A stretch of 64,000 nucleotides of DNA, taken from an uncultured Alphaproteobacteria bacterium. Lineage in GTDB: Bacteria > Pseudomonadota > Alphaproteobacteria > CAAHEQ01 > UBA3637. The notes under the pieces were generated by a model, which was not told where the DNA came from, searched no databases, and worked only from the letters and a program-made list of their open reading frames with translations. How positions within the stretch are numbered: the first letter of the stretch is position 1; the number at the start of each line of letters is the position of its first letter. Below, piece by piece: positions 41,801-49,996 of this stretch. The stretch lies in the NCBI GenBank assembly GCA_949292205.1, contig CASEYR010000001.1:91530-155529 (forward strand), in the 5' to 3' direction. A program made the translations under genes and the position numbers.

Positions 41801-43319
41801 TAAAAGAAACTTTTTTGATTTGACACATGATAGGTTATTGACATTTGAGATGGCTCAGTTGATTCCTGTGGATGTTGTGGAGGTTTTGCCTGGTGATACG
41901 TTTAAGGTTGGTACGCGTGTTTTTTCTCGGTTGGAGGCAATGATTGCCCCTGCCCTGGCTGATATTGATTTATTAGTATATCACTTTTTTGTTCCGTCTC
42001 GTATTTTGATGGAGGATAAAGATTGGGAAAGCTTTATTACCGGTGGTTTTGATGGCAAGACGACAGTTGTTTCGCCTTATATGGTATCGCCTGCAGGAGG
42101 TTATAAAGTCGGCTCTTTGGCTGATTATCTTGGTCTGCCGGTTGGTGTTGCAAATTTAAAACATTCGGCTTTTCCGTTCCGTGCCTATGCTAAGATTTAT
42201 AATGAGTATTTTCGTGATGAAAACTTGATATCTGAAGTGGCATTGTCGACAGCTGATGGATTGGACGAAACGACTAATACAACGCTTTTGAATAAGTGTT
42301 GGGAGAAAGATTATTTTACGTCCGCCCTGCCCTGGCCTCAACGTGGTGACGCTGCGACTATTCCTATAGGAAGTCAGTCCGTGGTATATGGTGATGTTAT
42401 AAAAGGAACTGGTTCACAAAATATTGCTGATTATGTTGGCAAGCAGGTAGCGGTATTTAGAGGTTCGGTATCGGGGTCGTCTGCGACTGTTGGTGAATCT
42501 GGATATGTTGATTCGTCTGCAAGTGTTAATGGTGTATCGTTAGTTACAGATTCTTCATTGAATCCAGTTACGATTAACGCATTGCGTGTTGCTTTCCAAG
42601 TTCAACGCTTTTTAGAAAAACAGGCTCGAGGTGGTGCTCGGTTAGTTGAAACGATATTGTCTCATTTCGGTGTTCGGATTCCTGATGCACGTATTCAACG
42701 TCCCGAGTATATTGGCGGTGCCCGTTTGCGGTATATGGTGTCGCCGGTTGAACAGACATCAGCAACTGATGCGACCAGTCCTCAAGGTAATCTTGCAGGT
42801 CGTGGAACATTAAATGCCGGAGCTCGGACGATAACGAAGTCATTTGTTGAACATGGATATATGATGACGTTGATATCTGTTATGCCTCGGACACTTTATT
42901 CACAGGGTTTGCATCGTATGTGGTCACGTGATTCTCGTTATGATTATTATTGGCCGGTATTTGCCCATTTAGGCGAACAGGAAGTGCGTAATAAGGAGAT
43001 TTATGCTCAGGGCACGGCTGATGATGACGGTATTTTCGGTTATAATGATCGCGCCGCTGAGTATCGTCATATTCCATCGACGGTTGCCGGTCTTTTCCGT
43101 CCGGATCAGTCTTTGGAGTTTTGGACTTTGGCTCGGAAGTTTGATTCACTTCCCCAGCTGAGTGATAAGTTTGTTACTGCTGACCCATCGCAACGGATTT
43201 TCGCTGTTCAGACGGGCGAAACGTCGGCGAATCACATTATTATGCAATTCAGGAATGTGATTAAATCTTGGCGGTGTATCCCGAAATATGGTAACCCCGG
43301 TATGATTGATCATGATTAG
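41784..43319 (+). CDS. Microvirus major capsid protein VP1
   Basis: 511 residues, the size of gokushovirus VP1 (about 500-560). VEVLPGDTFKVGTRVFSRLEAMIAP, the FFVPSR stretch, and the end IPKYGNPGMIDHD are hallmark regions (compare the LPYFGTPGLIDHF-like end of relatives). The extended insertion of the gokushovirus spike appears in the 140-260 residue region. Strong family assignment. Confidence 0.96.
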   Translation: MTTPFNKRNFFDLTHDRLLTFEMAQLIPVDVVEVLPGDTFKVGTRVFSRLEAMIAPALADIDLLVYHFFVPSRILMEDKDWESFITGGFDGKTTVVSPYMVSPAGGYKVGSLADYLGLPVGVANLKHSAFPFRAYAKIYNEYFRDENLISEVALSTADGLDETTNTTLLNKCWEKDYFTSALPWPQRGDAATIPIGSQSVVYGDVIKGTGSQNIADYVGKQVAVFRGSVSGSSATVGESGYVDSSASVNGVSLVTDSSLNPVTINALRVAFQVQRFLEKQARGGARLVETILSHFGVRIPDARIQRPEYIGGARLRYMVSPVEQTSATDATSPQGNLAGRGTLNAGARTITKSFVEHGYMMTLISVMPRTLYSQGLHRMWSRDSRYDYYWPVFAHLGEQEVRNKEIYAQGTADDDGIFGYNDRAAEYRHIPSTVAGLFRPDQSLEFWTLARKFDSLPQLSDKFVTADPSQRIFAVQTGETSANHIIMQFRNVIKSWRCIPKYGNPGMIDHD

Positions 43320-43333
43320 GAAAGGAGTAAGTT

Positions 43334-43732
43334 ATGAAAGAATTTGTGAATTCATTTACAGGTGAGGTTTTGCCGTTTGCAACTCGTTTTAATTCAGTGC
43401 CGGATCAGGGCGAACATTATGAGCTCGGCACGTCAATGACGGATGTGACGCAATATGAGCCGTTACAGTCATTGATTGGACGAATCGTCAGAGGAACAGT
43501 CATTCCTCGAACTGATATTTATTATGATGAGCACGAGGATGTTACGGCAACTCCCGGTTTTGACTTAGCGGATGCCGGTGAGATTATGTTAGGAGTTCAG
43601 GATGAATTTTCTAGTGCTGGTTCTGCCAAGCAAAAGGACGCCGGTAAGCCGGCGTCGGATAGCCCTGCTACCTCCCCTGCTGATGTCAAGCAGGATGTTG
43701 TAGAAACGTCTCAGACAGAGACACAAGCGTAA
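43334..43732 (+). CDS. Microvirus internal scaffolding protein VP3
   Basis: 132 residues with the VP3 pattern: SVPDQGEHYELGTSMTDVTQYEPLQSLIGR and a disordered acidic C-terminus. It lies 14 bp after VP1 with AAAGGAG. Here VP1 precedes VP3, whereas many gokushoviruses have VP3 before VP1 (my recollection; check). Confidence 0.8.
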   Translation: MKEFVNSFTGEVLPFATRFNSVPDQGEHYELGTSMTDVTQYEPLQSLIGRIVRGTVIPRTDIYYDEHEDVTATPGFDLADAGEIMLGVQDEFSSAGSAKQKDAGKPASDSPATSPADVKQDVVETSQTETQA

Positions 43733-43833
43733 ATGAGGTAAGTTATGCATAGCAAACGAGTCGGAGCGATAAACTTATATAAAGCGACGGCGAACTTTGC
43801 TGTGTATAACTTACAAAATGAAGCAAAAGAAAA

Positions 43834-43888
43834 CAGTCCGCACAGTGCTTCTCTTGATGTAACTGTGCGGACTGACACCGAAAGGTGT
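43834..43888 (+). other. Strong tandem hairpins in the VP3-VP2 interval
   Basis: Hairpin 1: 13-bp perfect stem (43834-43846 with 43862-43874), 15-nt loop. Hairpin 2 follows immediately: ACACC-GAAA-GGTGT (43875-43888). Candidate transcription terminator, origin or packaging structure. An ORF from 43745 would be translated through it, so that upstream start is doubtful. Confidence 0.65.
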
Positions 43889-43915
43889 AAGTTCGAAGAT
43901 AAAAGGAGTAAAAAA

Positions 43916-44131
43916 ATGGGTGAATATTTAAAAAGTAAATATGAACAATTTGATGAAATGAATGAAATGAAGATTAAATCGAAGTTGGCTGATTTTTTAC
44001 AGCTGTATGATTTTGATGTTGAATCTTTGAGGAAATTTTTAGACCTTTTGGCTGAAATTGGACGGGAGTGTCCTGGTTCAATTTATTTTGATGATTTAAA
44101 TGATTTATTTGCAAAAAAGGAGGATAAATAA
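43916..44131 (+). CDS. Microvirus hypothetical protein between VP3 and VP2
   Basis: 71 residues from ATG 43916, which has AAAAGGAG upstream like other genes in this phage; the frame is open from 43745 (128 residues) but that part crosses two strong hairpins. Helical with a LRKFLDLLAEIG segment and acidic end. Function unknown. Confidence 0.55.
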   Translation: MGEYLKSKYEQFDEMNEMKIKSKLADFLQLYDFDVESLRKFLDLLAEIGRECPGSIYFDDLNDLFAKKEDK

Positions 44132-44824
44132 ATGGGATTAGGTGGAATTGTAGGCGGTTTAGCCGGTAGTGTGTTTGGTCCCGTCGGTAGTGCGATTGGT
44201 TATGGTTTAGGTTCGTCTCTTGAATCAAATTATTATTCAAATCGTGCATGGAACCAGCAAAAGGATATGACTTGGGAGATGTGGCATGCGAACAATGATT
44301 ATAATTCGCCGAAGTCACAAATGCAACGTTTAGAGGAAGCCGGTTTGAATCCTAACCTTGTTTATGGTAACGGTGGAGTTACACATCAGGCTACAATGGC
44401 CACAACGCCGAAGTATCAGATGCCAACTGGTGGTGATATTCAAGGTTTAACGATGTTTCAGCAATTGAAGAATATGGAGGCTCAGACGGAATTACTTAAG
44501 GCTCAAAAACGTAAGGTTGATGTTGAAGCTAATAATACTGAAAATCCAGTTACGCCCTATCGTAATGCAATTGAAAGTGTTGTTGGTCCCGAACGTGCTG
44601 GTAAAGCCGTCGCAGAGTTTTTAACGCCTTCCGTTATGAATCAGGAATCAAATGCCGAGAAAGTTCTTGAATCTTCCCTTTTGTTTAATGATACGTCATT
44701 TCATAGAGATGTGAAGGCTATGCGTTCGCCGGCTGATTTTAAGAAATTGGAAAAGAAATATAACTTGACAGGTAAGGATTATCGTGCTATTGCTGAATAT
44801 AAAGGATGGTTAAAGCGTAAATGA
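44132..44824 (+). CDS. Microvirus DNA pilot protein VP2
   Basis: 230 residues. Glycine-rich hydrophobic N-terminus (MGLGGIVGGLAGSVFGPVG), the diagnostic SPKSQMQRLEEAGLNPNLVYG, and a helical C-terminus. In microviruses VP2 forms a tube that delivers the genome. Overlaps the next small ORF with ATGA (44821-44824). Confidence 0.93.
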   Translation: MGLGGIVGGLAGSVFGPVGSAIGYGLGSSLESNYYSNRAWNQQKDMTWEMWHANNDYNSPKSQMQRLEEAGLNPNLVYGNGGVTHQATMATTPKYQMPTGGDIQGLTMFQQLKNMEAQTELLKAQKRKVDVEANNTENPVTPYRNAIESVVGPERAGKAVAEFLTPSVMNQESNAEKVLESSLLFNDTSFHRDVKAMRSPADFKKLEKKYNLTGKDYRAIAEYKGWLKRK

Positions 44825-44913
44825 TTCGGTTTATTTTAGATCTTTTTCATTTGTTTTTTTGGCTTGTTGGCTTTATTGTCCTTTGCCTAATTGTGCGATG
44901 TGTTGTAGTGTAA
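44821..44913 (+). CDS. 30-residue single-helix membrane peptide (possible lysis peptide)
   Basis: MIRFILDLFHLFFWLVGFIV then a short LCLIVRCVVV tail; almost entirely hydrophobic. The start overlaps the VP2 stop by four bases, and its TAA falls inside the attR site. Gokushovirus lysis proteins are poorly known; a tiny membrane peptide is a reasonable candidate. The function is inference only. Confidence 0.5.
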   Translation: MIRFILDLFHLFFWLVGFIVLCLIVRCVVV

Positions 44914-44931
44914 ATTTATATTATGTATACC
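44904..44931. promoter_or_regulatory. Right dif-like site (prophage attR)
   Basis: TGTAGTGTAAA (divergent XerC arm), centre TTTATA, TTATGTATACC (XerD arm). Shares AATTTATATTATGTATA with attL. The phage-derived XerC arm is degenerate and the XerD arm conserved, as in other phages that use XerCD. Confidence 0.75.
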
Positions 44932-45030
44932 AAATACAAAAAATAGAAGAGGGCTATTTTAAGAAATAAAGATAATTGATTATAAAAAAAAGAAAATTAG
45001 AATTAATCAGATAATCTTAAATCTAATAAA

Positions 45031-45061
45031 ATAAAAAAAATGCCGTTATTAAAACGACATT
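45031..45061 (-). terminator. Rho-independent terminator after adk-like gene
   Basis: AATGCCGTT (45039-45047) and AACGACATT (45053-45061), one G-U pair on the minus transcript, followed by eight U. Confidence 0.75.
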
Positions 45062-45076
45062 ATATATTTTTTTTGG

Positions 45077-45727
45077 CTAATCGTGTATTCTATCTTTAGC
45101 TATTCGATTAGGTACAAGATTACCGATATTATTGTTGATATTTTGCTCCGACATGATTTCGCTTACAACAGACAAGACCGAAGCTTTAAAATTATGTTCT
45201 GAATCTATGTATCGTACTAGTTTATCAAAGTGCTTTAAAATAGGTTCTGTTTCCTTATGAAATTGAGAAAGTCGCTTTTGAACAATTTTAGGATCATCAT
45301 CGCTTCTGCGAAAGAGTTCGTATCCACATAAATCACACGTATTTTCCAATTTTGATGGTTTTAAAGTCGGATGATAAGTAGCCCCACATGAGCAAGTTTG
45401 ACGCAAGCTTAACCGTTCAATCAATATATTATCCGGACAAGTTAAAGCATAAACCCGCACAATATGAATATTCGGTATTGTTTTTAAAAAATCAACTTGC
45501 CCTAATGTTCTGGGATAACCATCTAAGACTACATATTGTTTTTTGCGTTTCAATTCTGCCTCGACCAGTTTATTAACGTAGTCATCGGAAATGAGCTTTC
45601 CATCTCCGCCCATTTTTTTATTTCTTAAAAGAACCCCTATTCCCAAACAATGATCTTTAGGAATTCTCTCAGATATTGTTCCTTTTCCTACGCCAGGAGG
45701 TCCGTATAACAAGTAGACATCTATCAT
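45077..45727 (-). CDS. adk: Adenylate kinase-like nucleoside monophosphate kinase
   Basis: 216 residues. P-loop GPPGVGKGT (residues 9-17), LDGYPRT and a zinc-binding lid with four cysteines (RQTCSCGATYH ... ENTCDLCGYELF), as in bacterial long-form adenylate kinases. N-terminus is a little diverged (IPKDHCLGIGVLL where a DMLR motif is usual), so it may be a paralogue with altered AMP site. It overlaps the MBL gene and ends the tmk-holB-tatD operon. Confidence 0.85.
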   Translation of the reverse strand: MIDVYLLYGPPGVGKGTISERIPKDHCLGIGVLLRNKKMGGDGKLISDDYVNKLVEAELKRKKQYVVLDGYPRTLGQVDFLKTIPNIHIVRVYALTCPDNILIERLSLRQTCSCGATYHPTLKPSKLENTCDLCGYELFRRSDDDPKIVQKRLSQFHKETEPILKHFDKLVRYIDSEHNFKASVLSVVSEIMSEQNINNNIGNLVPNRIAKDRIHD

Positions 45728-46485
45728 ATATCTAGCTCCAATCCATCATAAACAGGGCGAATATAAAGAGGTAATTGACGGCACAGAGTATCATAGTCCA
45801 TTCTGGTTCCCATATGAGTAAAATAAGCTCTTTCCGGTTGAATTTTATCAATCCATTTCAAGGCCTTATCTACATTTAAGTGTTTGTTTGTATCAGGTAC
45901 GGTTGTGACGACCCCTAAAATCCATACTTTGATACCTTTCAAAGCATTGAACGAGTCTTCATCCATATCGGCGACATCCGTAGAATAAGCGAAATCACCG
46001 ATGCGATAGCCAATAGAATCCCCTGCTCCATGATGTTGTAGAATCGGCAAAATTTCGATATCATTGACCTGAAAAGGTTCCAAAGGTTTAATGATGCGTA
46101 GGTCGAACACTGATTTACCCCGAGTATGAGGTTGAAACATATACTCTAGCAATCTTTTAAAGTGATTAGCGTCTTTTTCGGATAGGTAAACGGGTAGAGT
46201 TTCTTGATTTTCGTTTAAAGAAGCCCTTAAATCATCGGCCCCACCCATGTGATCATAATGAGAATGTGTATATAAAACAGCATCTAAGTTCGGTCGACCA
46301 GCCTCTAATAACTGCAATCTGACCTCGGGGCCCGAGTCGATTAAAATAGAAGTCCCCTTATCTTGAATCAGAATAGAGCTTCTCATTCTGGTATTTTTAG
46401 GATTAATCGGATCACACAAGCCAAAACCTCTACTCAATGAAGGAACACCAAAGGAAGGTCCGCATCCCAGTATTTTAATCCGCAT
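45724..46485 (-). CDS. MBL-fold metallohydrolase (PhnP-like phosphodiesterase group)
   Basis: 253 residues. THSHYDHMGG (HxHxDH metal motif), IDSGPEVR at the beginning, TYSTDVADMD and FTHMG at the end supply the remaining metal ligands. Similar to PhnP cyclic-phosphodiesterase and tRNase Z-like proteins; in Proteobacteria it usually follows tatD as here. Overlaps tatD by 11 bases. Substrate undetermined. Confidence 0.88.
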   Translation of the reverse strand: MRIKILGCGPSFGVPSLSRGFGLCDPINPKNTRMRSSILIQDKGTSILIDSGPEVRLQLLEAGRPNLDAVLYTHSHYDHMGGADDLRASLNENQETLPVYLSEKDANHFKRLLEYMFQPHTRGKSVFDLRIIKPLEPFQVNDIEILPILQHHGAGDSIGYRIGDFAYSTDVADMDEDSFNALKGIKVWILGVVTTVPDTNKHLNVDKALKWIDKIQPERAYFTHMGTRMDYDTLCRQLPLYIRPVYDGLELDI

Positions 46486-47260
46486 AAAGCCCCTCCTCTT
46501 TAATTTTGAATAGATGGATAAAATTAGATGTTGTTATATGGTCTAATTCTTCCAAAGAGATTTCTTTTAGTTCGGCCAACTTTTTAGCCGTTTCTATGAC
46601 ATAAGCCGGTTCGTTTATCTTGCTGCGATATGGAACCGGAGCTAAATAAGGAGAGTCAGTTTCAACCAACAATCGATTACAAGGAATCATTTTAAAAACG
46701 TCACGTATGTCATCAGTCATTTTAAACGTGATAATACCGGAGGCAGAAATATAAAAACCTAATTCCAGAGCCTTTTCTGCCAAGCGTTGAGTCCCTGTAA
46801 AGCAATGCAATACACCGCCATAGCGGAGTAAACCTGATCGGTCAGCAGATTCTAGAATAGCGATCGTATCTTCATCGGCTTCACGAGTATGGATAATAAT
46901 CGGTTTTTGAACGGAGTGAGCAACTTCAATTTGGCACTCAAAAGCTGATTGTTGAATTGCTTTTGATTCAGCCATATAGTGATAATCCAACCCTATCTCG
47001 CCGACACCGACAATATGTGGATGAGCCGTTATTTTTTTTATCAAGTCTTCATTTGTTGTGTAAGTTCCACTATATTCCGGATGAATTCCCAAAGAACCAT
47101 AAAGCATCGGATACGTATCGAGCAATCTTAATAACGCCGGATATTCAGGCAAGTGACAAGCAACGGATAGCACCGTCTTTACACCGGCGAAGTTTGCGCG
47201 CCTTAATAATTCCGTAATGTCAACCGAGTTTAATCCGATATGGCAATGACTATCAATCAT
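46475..47260 (-). CDS. tatD: TatD-family metal-dependent hydrolase
   Basis: 261 residues. MIDSHCHIGL supplies metal-binding His/His, GEIGLDYHY has the conserved Glu, HTREADEDTIAIL, HCFTG and VETDSPYLAPVPYR (catalytic Asp) complete the TIM-barrel site. 3'-5' exonuclease activity is known for the family. Gene order tmk-holB-tatD-MBL is common in Proteobacteria. Confidence 0.95.
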   Translation of the reverse strand: MIDSHCHIGLNSVDITELLRRANFAGVKTVLSVACHLPEYPALLRLLDTYPMLYGSLGIHPEYSGTYTTNEDLIKKITAHPHIVGVGEIGLDYHYMAESKAIQQSAFECQIEVAHSVQKPIIIHTREADEDTIAILESADRSGLLRYGGVLHCFTGTQRLAEKALELGFYISASGIITFKMTDDIRDVFKMIPCNRLLVETDSPYLAPVPYRSKINEPAYVIETAKKLAELKEISLEELDHITTSNFIHLFKIKEEGLYAD

Positions 47261-48206
47261 GAAGCACCTCTGCTATCTTAAAAAATGCGCTTGTTATGAC
47301 TTGTTTTTTATCCAAATAAATCCGATCAACATCTATAAATAGTTGATTGATTTCATAGTATAAATCTAACCAGTTTTCTGCCAGTAATGGACCAACAATG
47401 GCATTTACCTGAATCTGAATCATCAACCAATCAAACAAGAAAATTTTAAATAATCGAAAAGCAGTTGGATTTTGGTTTAACTCATCGGCAAATGAATGAA
47501 CGCTTTCTGATGATAGCTGTTCTATTGGCAGAAATAAAGAAGTCATTCTATTATAAAGAGTAATTCCATCATGTTCACAAATATCTCGAGCTAATCCCAA
47601 TGAGCCGTTCGCTAAACGAATAATTGTCGCAGTATCTTGAATCATTGGAAATTTATTTGAAATGATTTGAGTTAGAGTACTGTCATCCATGGGATAGAGC
47701 GAGATATGACGACACCTTGATTTAATTGTCGGGAGCAGTTTTCCTAAGTTTTGAGAAAGTAAGAATAAAACACACCCGTCTGATGGTTCTTCAAGCGCTT
47801 TTAATAAAGCATTTTGGGCATTTTCATTCATCTGATCGGCCAGATAAATGATTAAGATACGCTTTTCATTTGACGATCCTTTTAAGGATAAAAATTGGAT
47901 ACCCTCTCGAATTTCATCAACGGTGATTTCTCGCCGATGTTCTAACTTGATATCGTCATTGACAGCTTTTCCGGCCAGAATATTTTTTTGAATGGCCTTT
48001 TTGGACTCATCCGTTAAGCCACACTCAATGAGTTTTATATTAGGATGAAATGTGCTTAAAGAGGTTATGTTTTGCTTTAATAGTAAAGAACAAGCCCTTC
48101 TAACAAAATCCTTTTTTCCAAATCCGTAGGCGCCTGAAATTAACCAAGCTCCATCAATGCGATTGGATTCAAATGCTTTCTGAATTTGTTCGAAAGAGCC
48201 TAACAT
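47253..48206 (-). CDS. holB: DNA polymerase III subunit delta'
   Basis: 317 residues of AAA+ clamp-loader type: AWLISGAYGFGKKDFVRRA (Walker A-like, degenerate), LLKALEEPSDGCVLFLLSQN and KSRCRHISL (sensor 1 region with SRC). Delta' is catalytically inactive but structural in the clamp loader. Overlaps tmk and tatD. Confidence 0.92.
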   Translation of the reverse strand: MLGSFEQIQKAFESNRIDGAWLISGAYGFGKKDFVRRACSLLLKQNITSLSTFHPNIKLIECGLTDESKKAIQKNILAGKAVNDDIKLEHRREITVDEIREGIQFLSLKGSSNEKRILIIYLADQMNENAQNALLKALEEPSDGCVLFLLSQNLGKLLPTIKSRCRHISLYPMDDSTLTQIISNKFPMIQDTATIIRLANGSLGLARDICEHDGITLYNRMTSLFLPIEQLSSESVHSFADELNQNPTAFRLFKIFLFDWLMIQIQVNAIVGPLLAENWLDLYYEINQLFIDVDRIYLDKKQVITSAFFKIAEVLHD

Positions 48207-48844
48207 ACCCTTCTTTCCTGTATCACTTTTAAAATATCGGTATGTATTTCATCGATTGAACGTGTTGCATCAATGATAACATATCTGTTTGATTCTTGTG
48301 CCAGCTCGTGAAATGCTTGACGTAAGTTATAGTGAAATGACAAATCCATGGATTCAAATCGTTGCTCACTCATCTGAGATCCGCTTCTGATACGACTCCG
48401 TCGTATTCCCTCTTCTGGATCGATGTCCAAAATAAATGTCAAGTCGGGTTTAAAATCTCCCGCGATAATTTGATAAACGGTATTGATATGATGGATTGCT
48501 TTTGAATCTTTGCCATATCCATACCCTTGATAAGCCAGAGTGCTATCTAAAAAACGATCACAAATAACGATTGTTCCATCATTAATGGCCGGCCAGATTT
48601 TTTTTAATAAATGATCTCGACGAGCAGCCATAAACAACAACATTTCTGTAGTAGAATCCCATCTGTTTGCTTGTCCGTTTACGACCAACGATCTGATTTC
48701 TTCGGCACCAGTGCTTCCTCCAGGTTCTCGTGTCAATAGACAGGATTCTCCTTTTTTAGTCAGGGCCTCTGCCAACAATTGACATTGAGTTGATTTTCCG
48801 GCCCCCTCACCGCCTTCGAATGTAATAAAAAAACCTTTTTTCAT
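48200..48844 (-). CDS. tmk: Thymidylate kinase
   Basis: 214 residues. P-loop FEGGEGAGKSTQ, LTREPGGSTGAEEIR and DRFLDSTLAYQGYG are canonical; the lid follows with RRSRIRSGSQMSEQRFE. Phosphorylates dTMP to dTDP. Begins the holB/tatD/MBL/adk-like run, five bases after the dac stop. Confidence 0.97.
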   Translation of the reverse strand: MKKGFFITFEGGEGAGKSTQCQLLAEALTKKGESCLLTREPGGSTGAEEIRSLVVNGQANRWDSTTEMLLFMAARRDHLLKKIWPAINDGTIVICDRFLDSTLAYQGYGYGKDSKAIHHINTVYQIIAGDFKPDLTFILDIDPEEGIRRSRIRSGSQMSEQRFESMDLSFHYNLRQAFHELAQESNRYVIIDATRSIDEIHTDILKVIQERRVC

Positions 48845-48848
48845 AAAC

Positions 48849-49982
48849 CTAGAACCAAGATAAAATAACAGCCTTTAATTTTCCGAAATATCCTACTTTT
48901 TCAACAGATTCCAAAGCGATTAAATCTGTTGTTTTCACCTGATTATCCGGACCGCGAACGATAACCTGTCCCAACTTTTGTCCTTTTTTAATCGGAGCAC
49001 TAACCGGTTGATTGTAGTGAATTTCGGCCTTTACATCTGGTTCCGGCCCTTTCATAACAGTAACGGTTAGAGGATTTTTAACAGTTACAGGTACAGTTTG
49101 ACTGGTTCCCAACCAAACAGGAATTGTATCAACAATTTGTCCCGGTTCATACATTGTAACATTTTCAAAAGCAGCCATACCCCATCCGACCAGCCTTTTA
49201 GATTCTGTCGAACGATCTTTCATACTTTTTAGACCGTTAATAACCATAATTAAACGACGTCCGTCATTCGCTTTGACAGATCCGGTTAAACCATAACCAG
49301 AGGCTTCTGTGTGTCCGGTTTTTAAACCGTCAGCTCCCTCAATTCCGTATAATAAAGGATTTCGATTTCCTTGCTTGATGCCATTATATTTAAATTCTTT
49401 TTCAGAGTAAATGGAATAGTATTCCGGAAAATCACGAATAATTGCCTGCGCCAACTTTGCCAAGTCAAATGCACTCATTTCATGTCCTTTTTGAGGTAAT
49501 CCGGTGGCATTTTTAAAAGTGGCATTTGTCAGACCTAAATCTTTAGCTTTTCGTGTCATGATATCGGCGAATATCTCTTCACTACCGGCCATATTTTCGG
49601 CGGCAACGATACAAGCATCATTACCCGATTGAACAATAATGCCACGGATTAAGTCTTTAACTTTAACCTTTTGGTTAGGCTTTAAAAACATGGTAGAGCT
49701 ACCACTTTTAGCTCCGCCTTTACGCCAGGCGTTTTCAGAAACGGTAAATTCGGTATCCATGCTTATTTCGCCGGATTTTAAGGCATCAAAAATCATATAA
49801 GCCGTCATCAACTTACTCATTGAAGCCGGAGGCATCGGTATATCAGCATTTTTATTCAACATGACATAGCCGGTTTCCGCATCCATTAACAGAGCATTTT
49901 TAGCAATCGTATCAAAAGCATAGGCATGAGTTGAAGCCAAAAATGAACCAGCTAAAAGGGTTAAAAGCAATTGTTTTTTCAT
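48849..49982 (-). CDS. D-alanyl-D-alanine carboxypeptidase (PBP5/6 type)
   Basis: 377 residues. A signal peptide (KKQLLLTLLAGSFLASTHAYA) for export; SMSK (S-x-x-K, in PPASMSKLMTAY), SGN (IIVQSGNDACIV) and KTG (LKTGHTEASGYG) catalytic motifs; C-terminal beta domain and amphipathic tail (FGKLKAVILSWF) for membrane anchoring. Trims pentapeptides to control cross-linking. Typical of dacA/dacC group. Confidence 0.94.
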   Translation of the reverse strand: MKKQLLLTLLAGSFLASTHAYAFDTIAKNALLMDAETGYVMLNKNADIPMPPASMSKLMTAYMIFDALKSGEISMDTEFTVSENAWRKGGAKSGSSTMFLKPNQKVKVKDLIRGIIVQSGNDACIVAAENMAGSEEIFADIMTRKAKDLGLTNATFKNATGLPQKGHEMSAFDLAKLAQAIIRDFPEYYSIYSEKEFKYNGIKQGNRNPLLYGIEGADGLKTGHTEASGYGLTGSVKANDGRRLIMVINGLKSMKDRSTESKRLVGWGMAAFENVTMYEPGQIVDTIPVWLGTSQTVPVTVKNPLTVTVMKGPEPDVKAEIHYNQPVSAPIKKGQKLGQVIVRGPDNQVKTTDLIALESVEKVGYFGKLKAVILSWF

Positions 49983-49996
49983 AATTTACATCCTTC

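Larger units (their letters stand above)
40317..44929. mobile_element. Integrated gokushovirus-like microvirus prophage (about 4.6 kb)
   Basis: Unit between two dif-like sites sharing a 17-bp core; length 4,596 bp from core to core, the size of a gokushovirus genome. It encodes the major capsid protein VP1, replication initiator VP4, pilot protein VP2, scaffold VP3, a VP5-like protein and a basic packaging peptide, all rightward. There is no integrase gene, so integration must rely on host XerC/XerD at dif. All essential genes are intact, so it may be inducible. Confidence 0.88.

Noticed and set aside
43745..44131. 128-residue ORF from 43745 in the prophage
   Set aside because: The first 57 codons pass through two perfect hairpins, while the ATG at 43916 has a strong ribosome site, so the shorter 71-residue form was listed.
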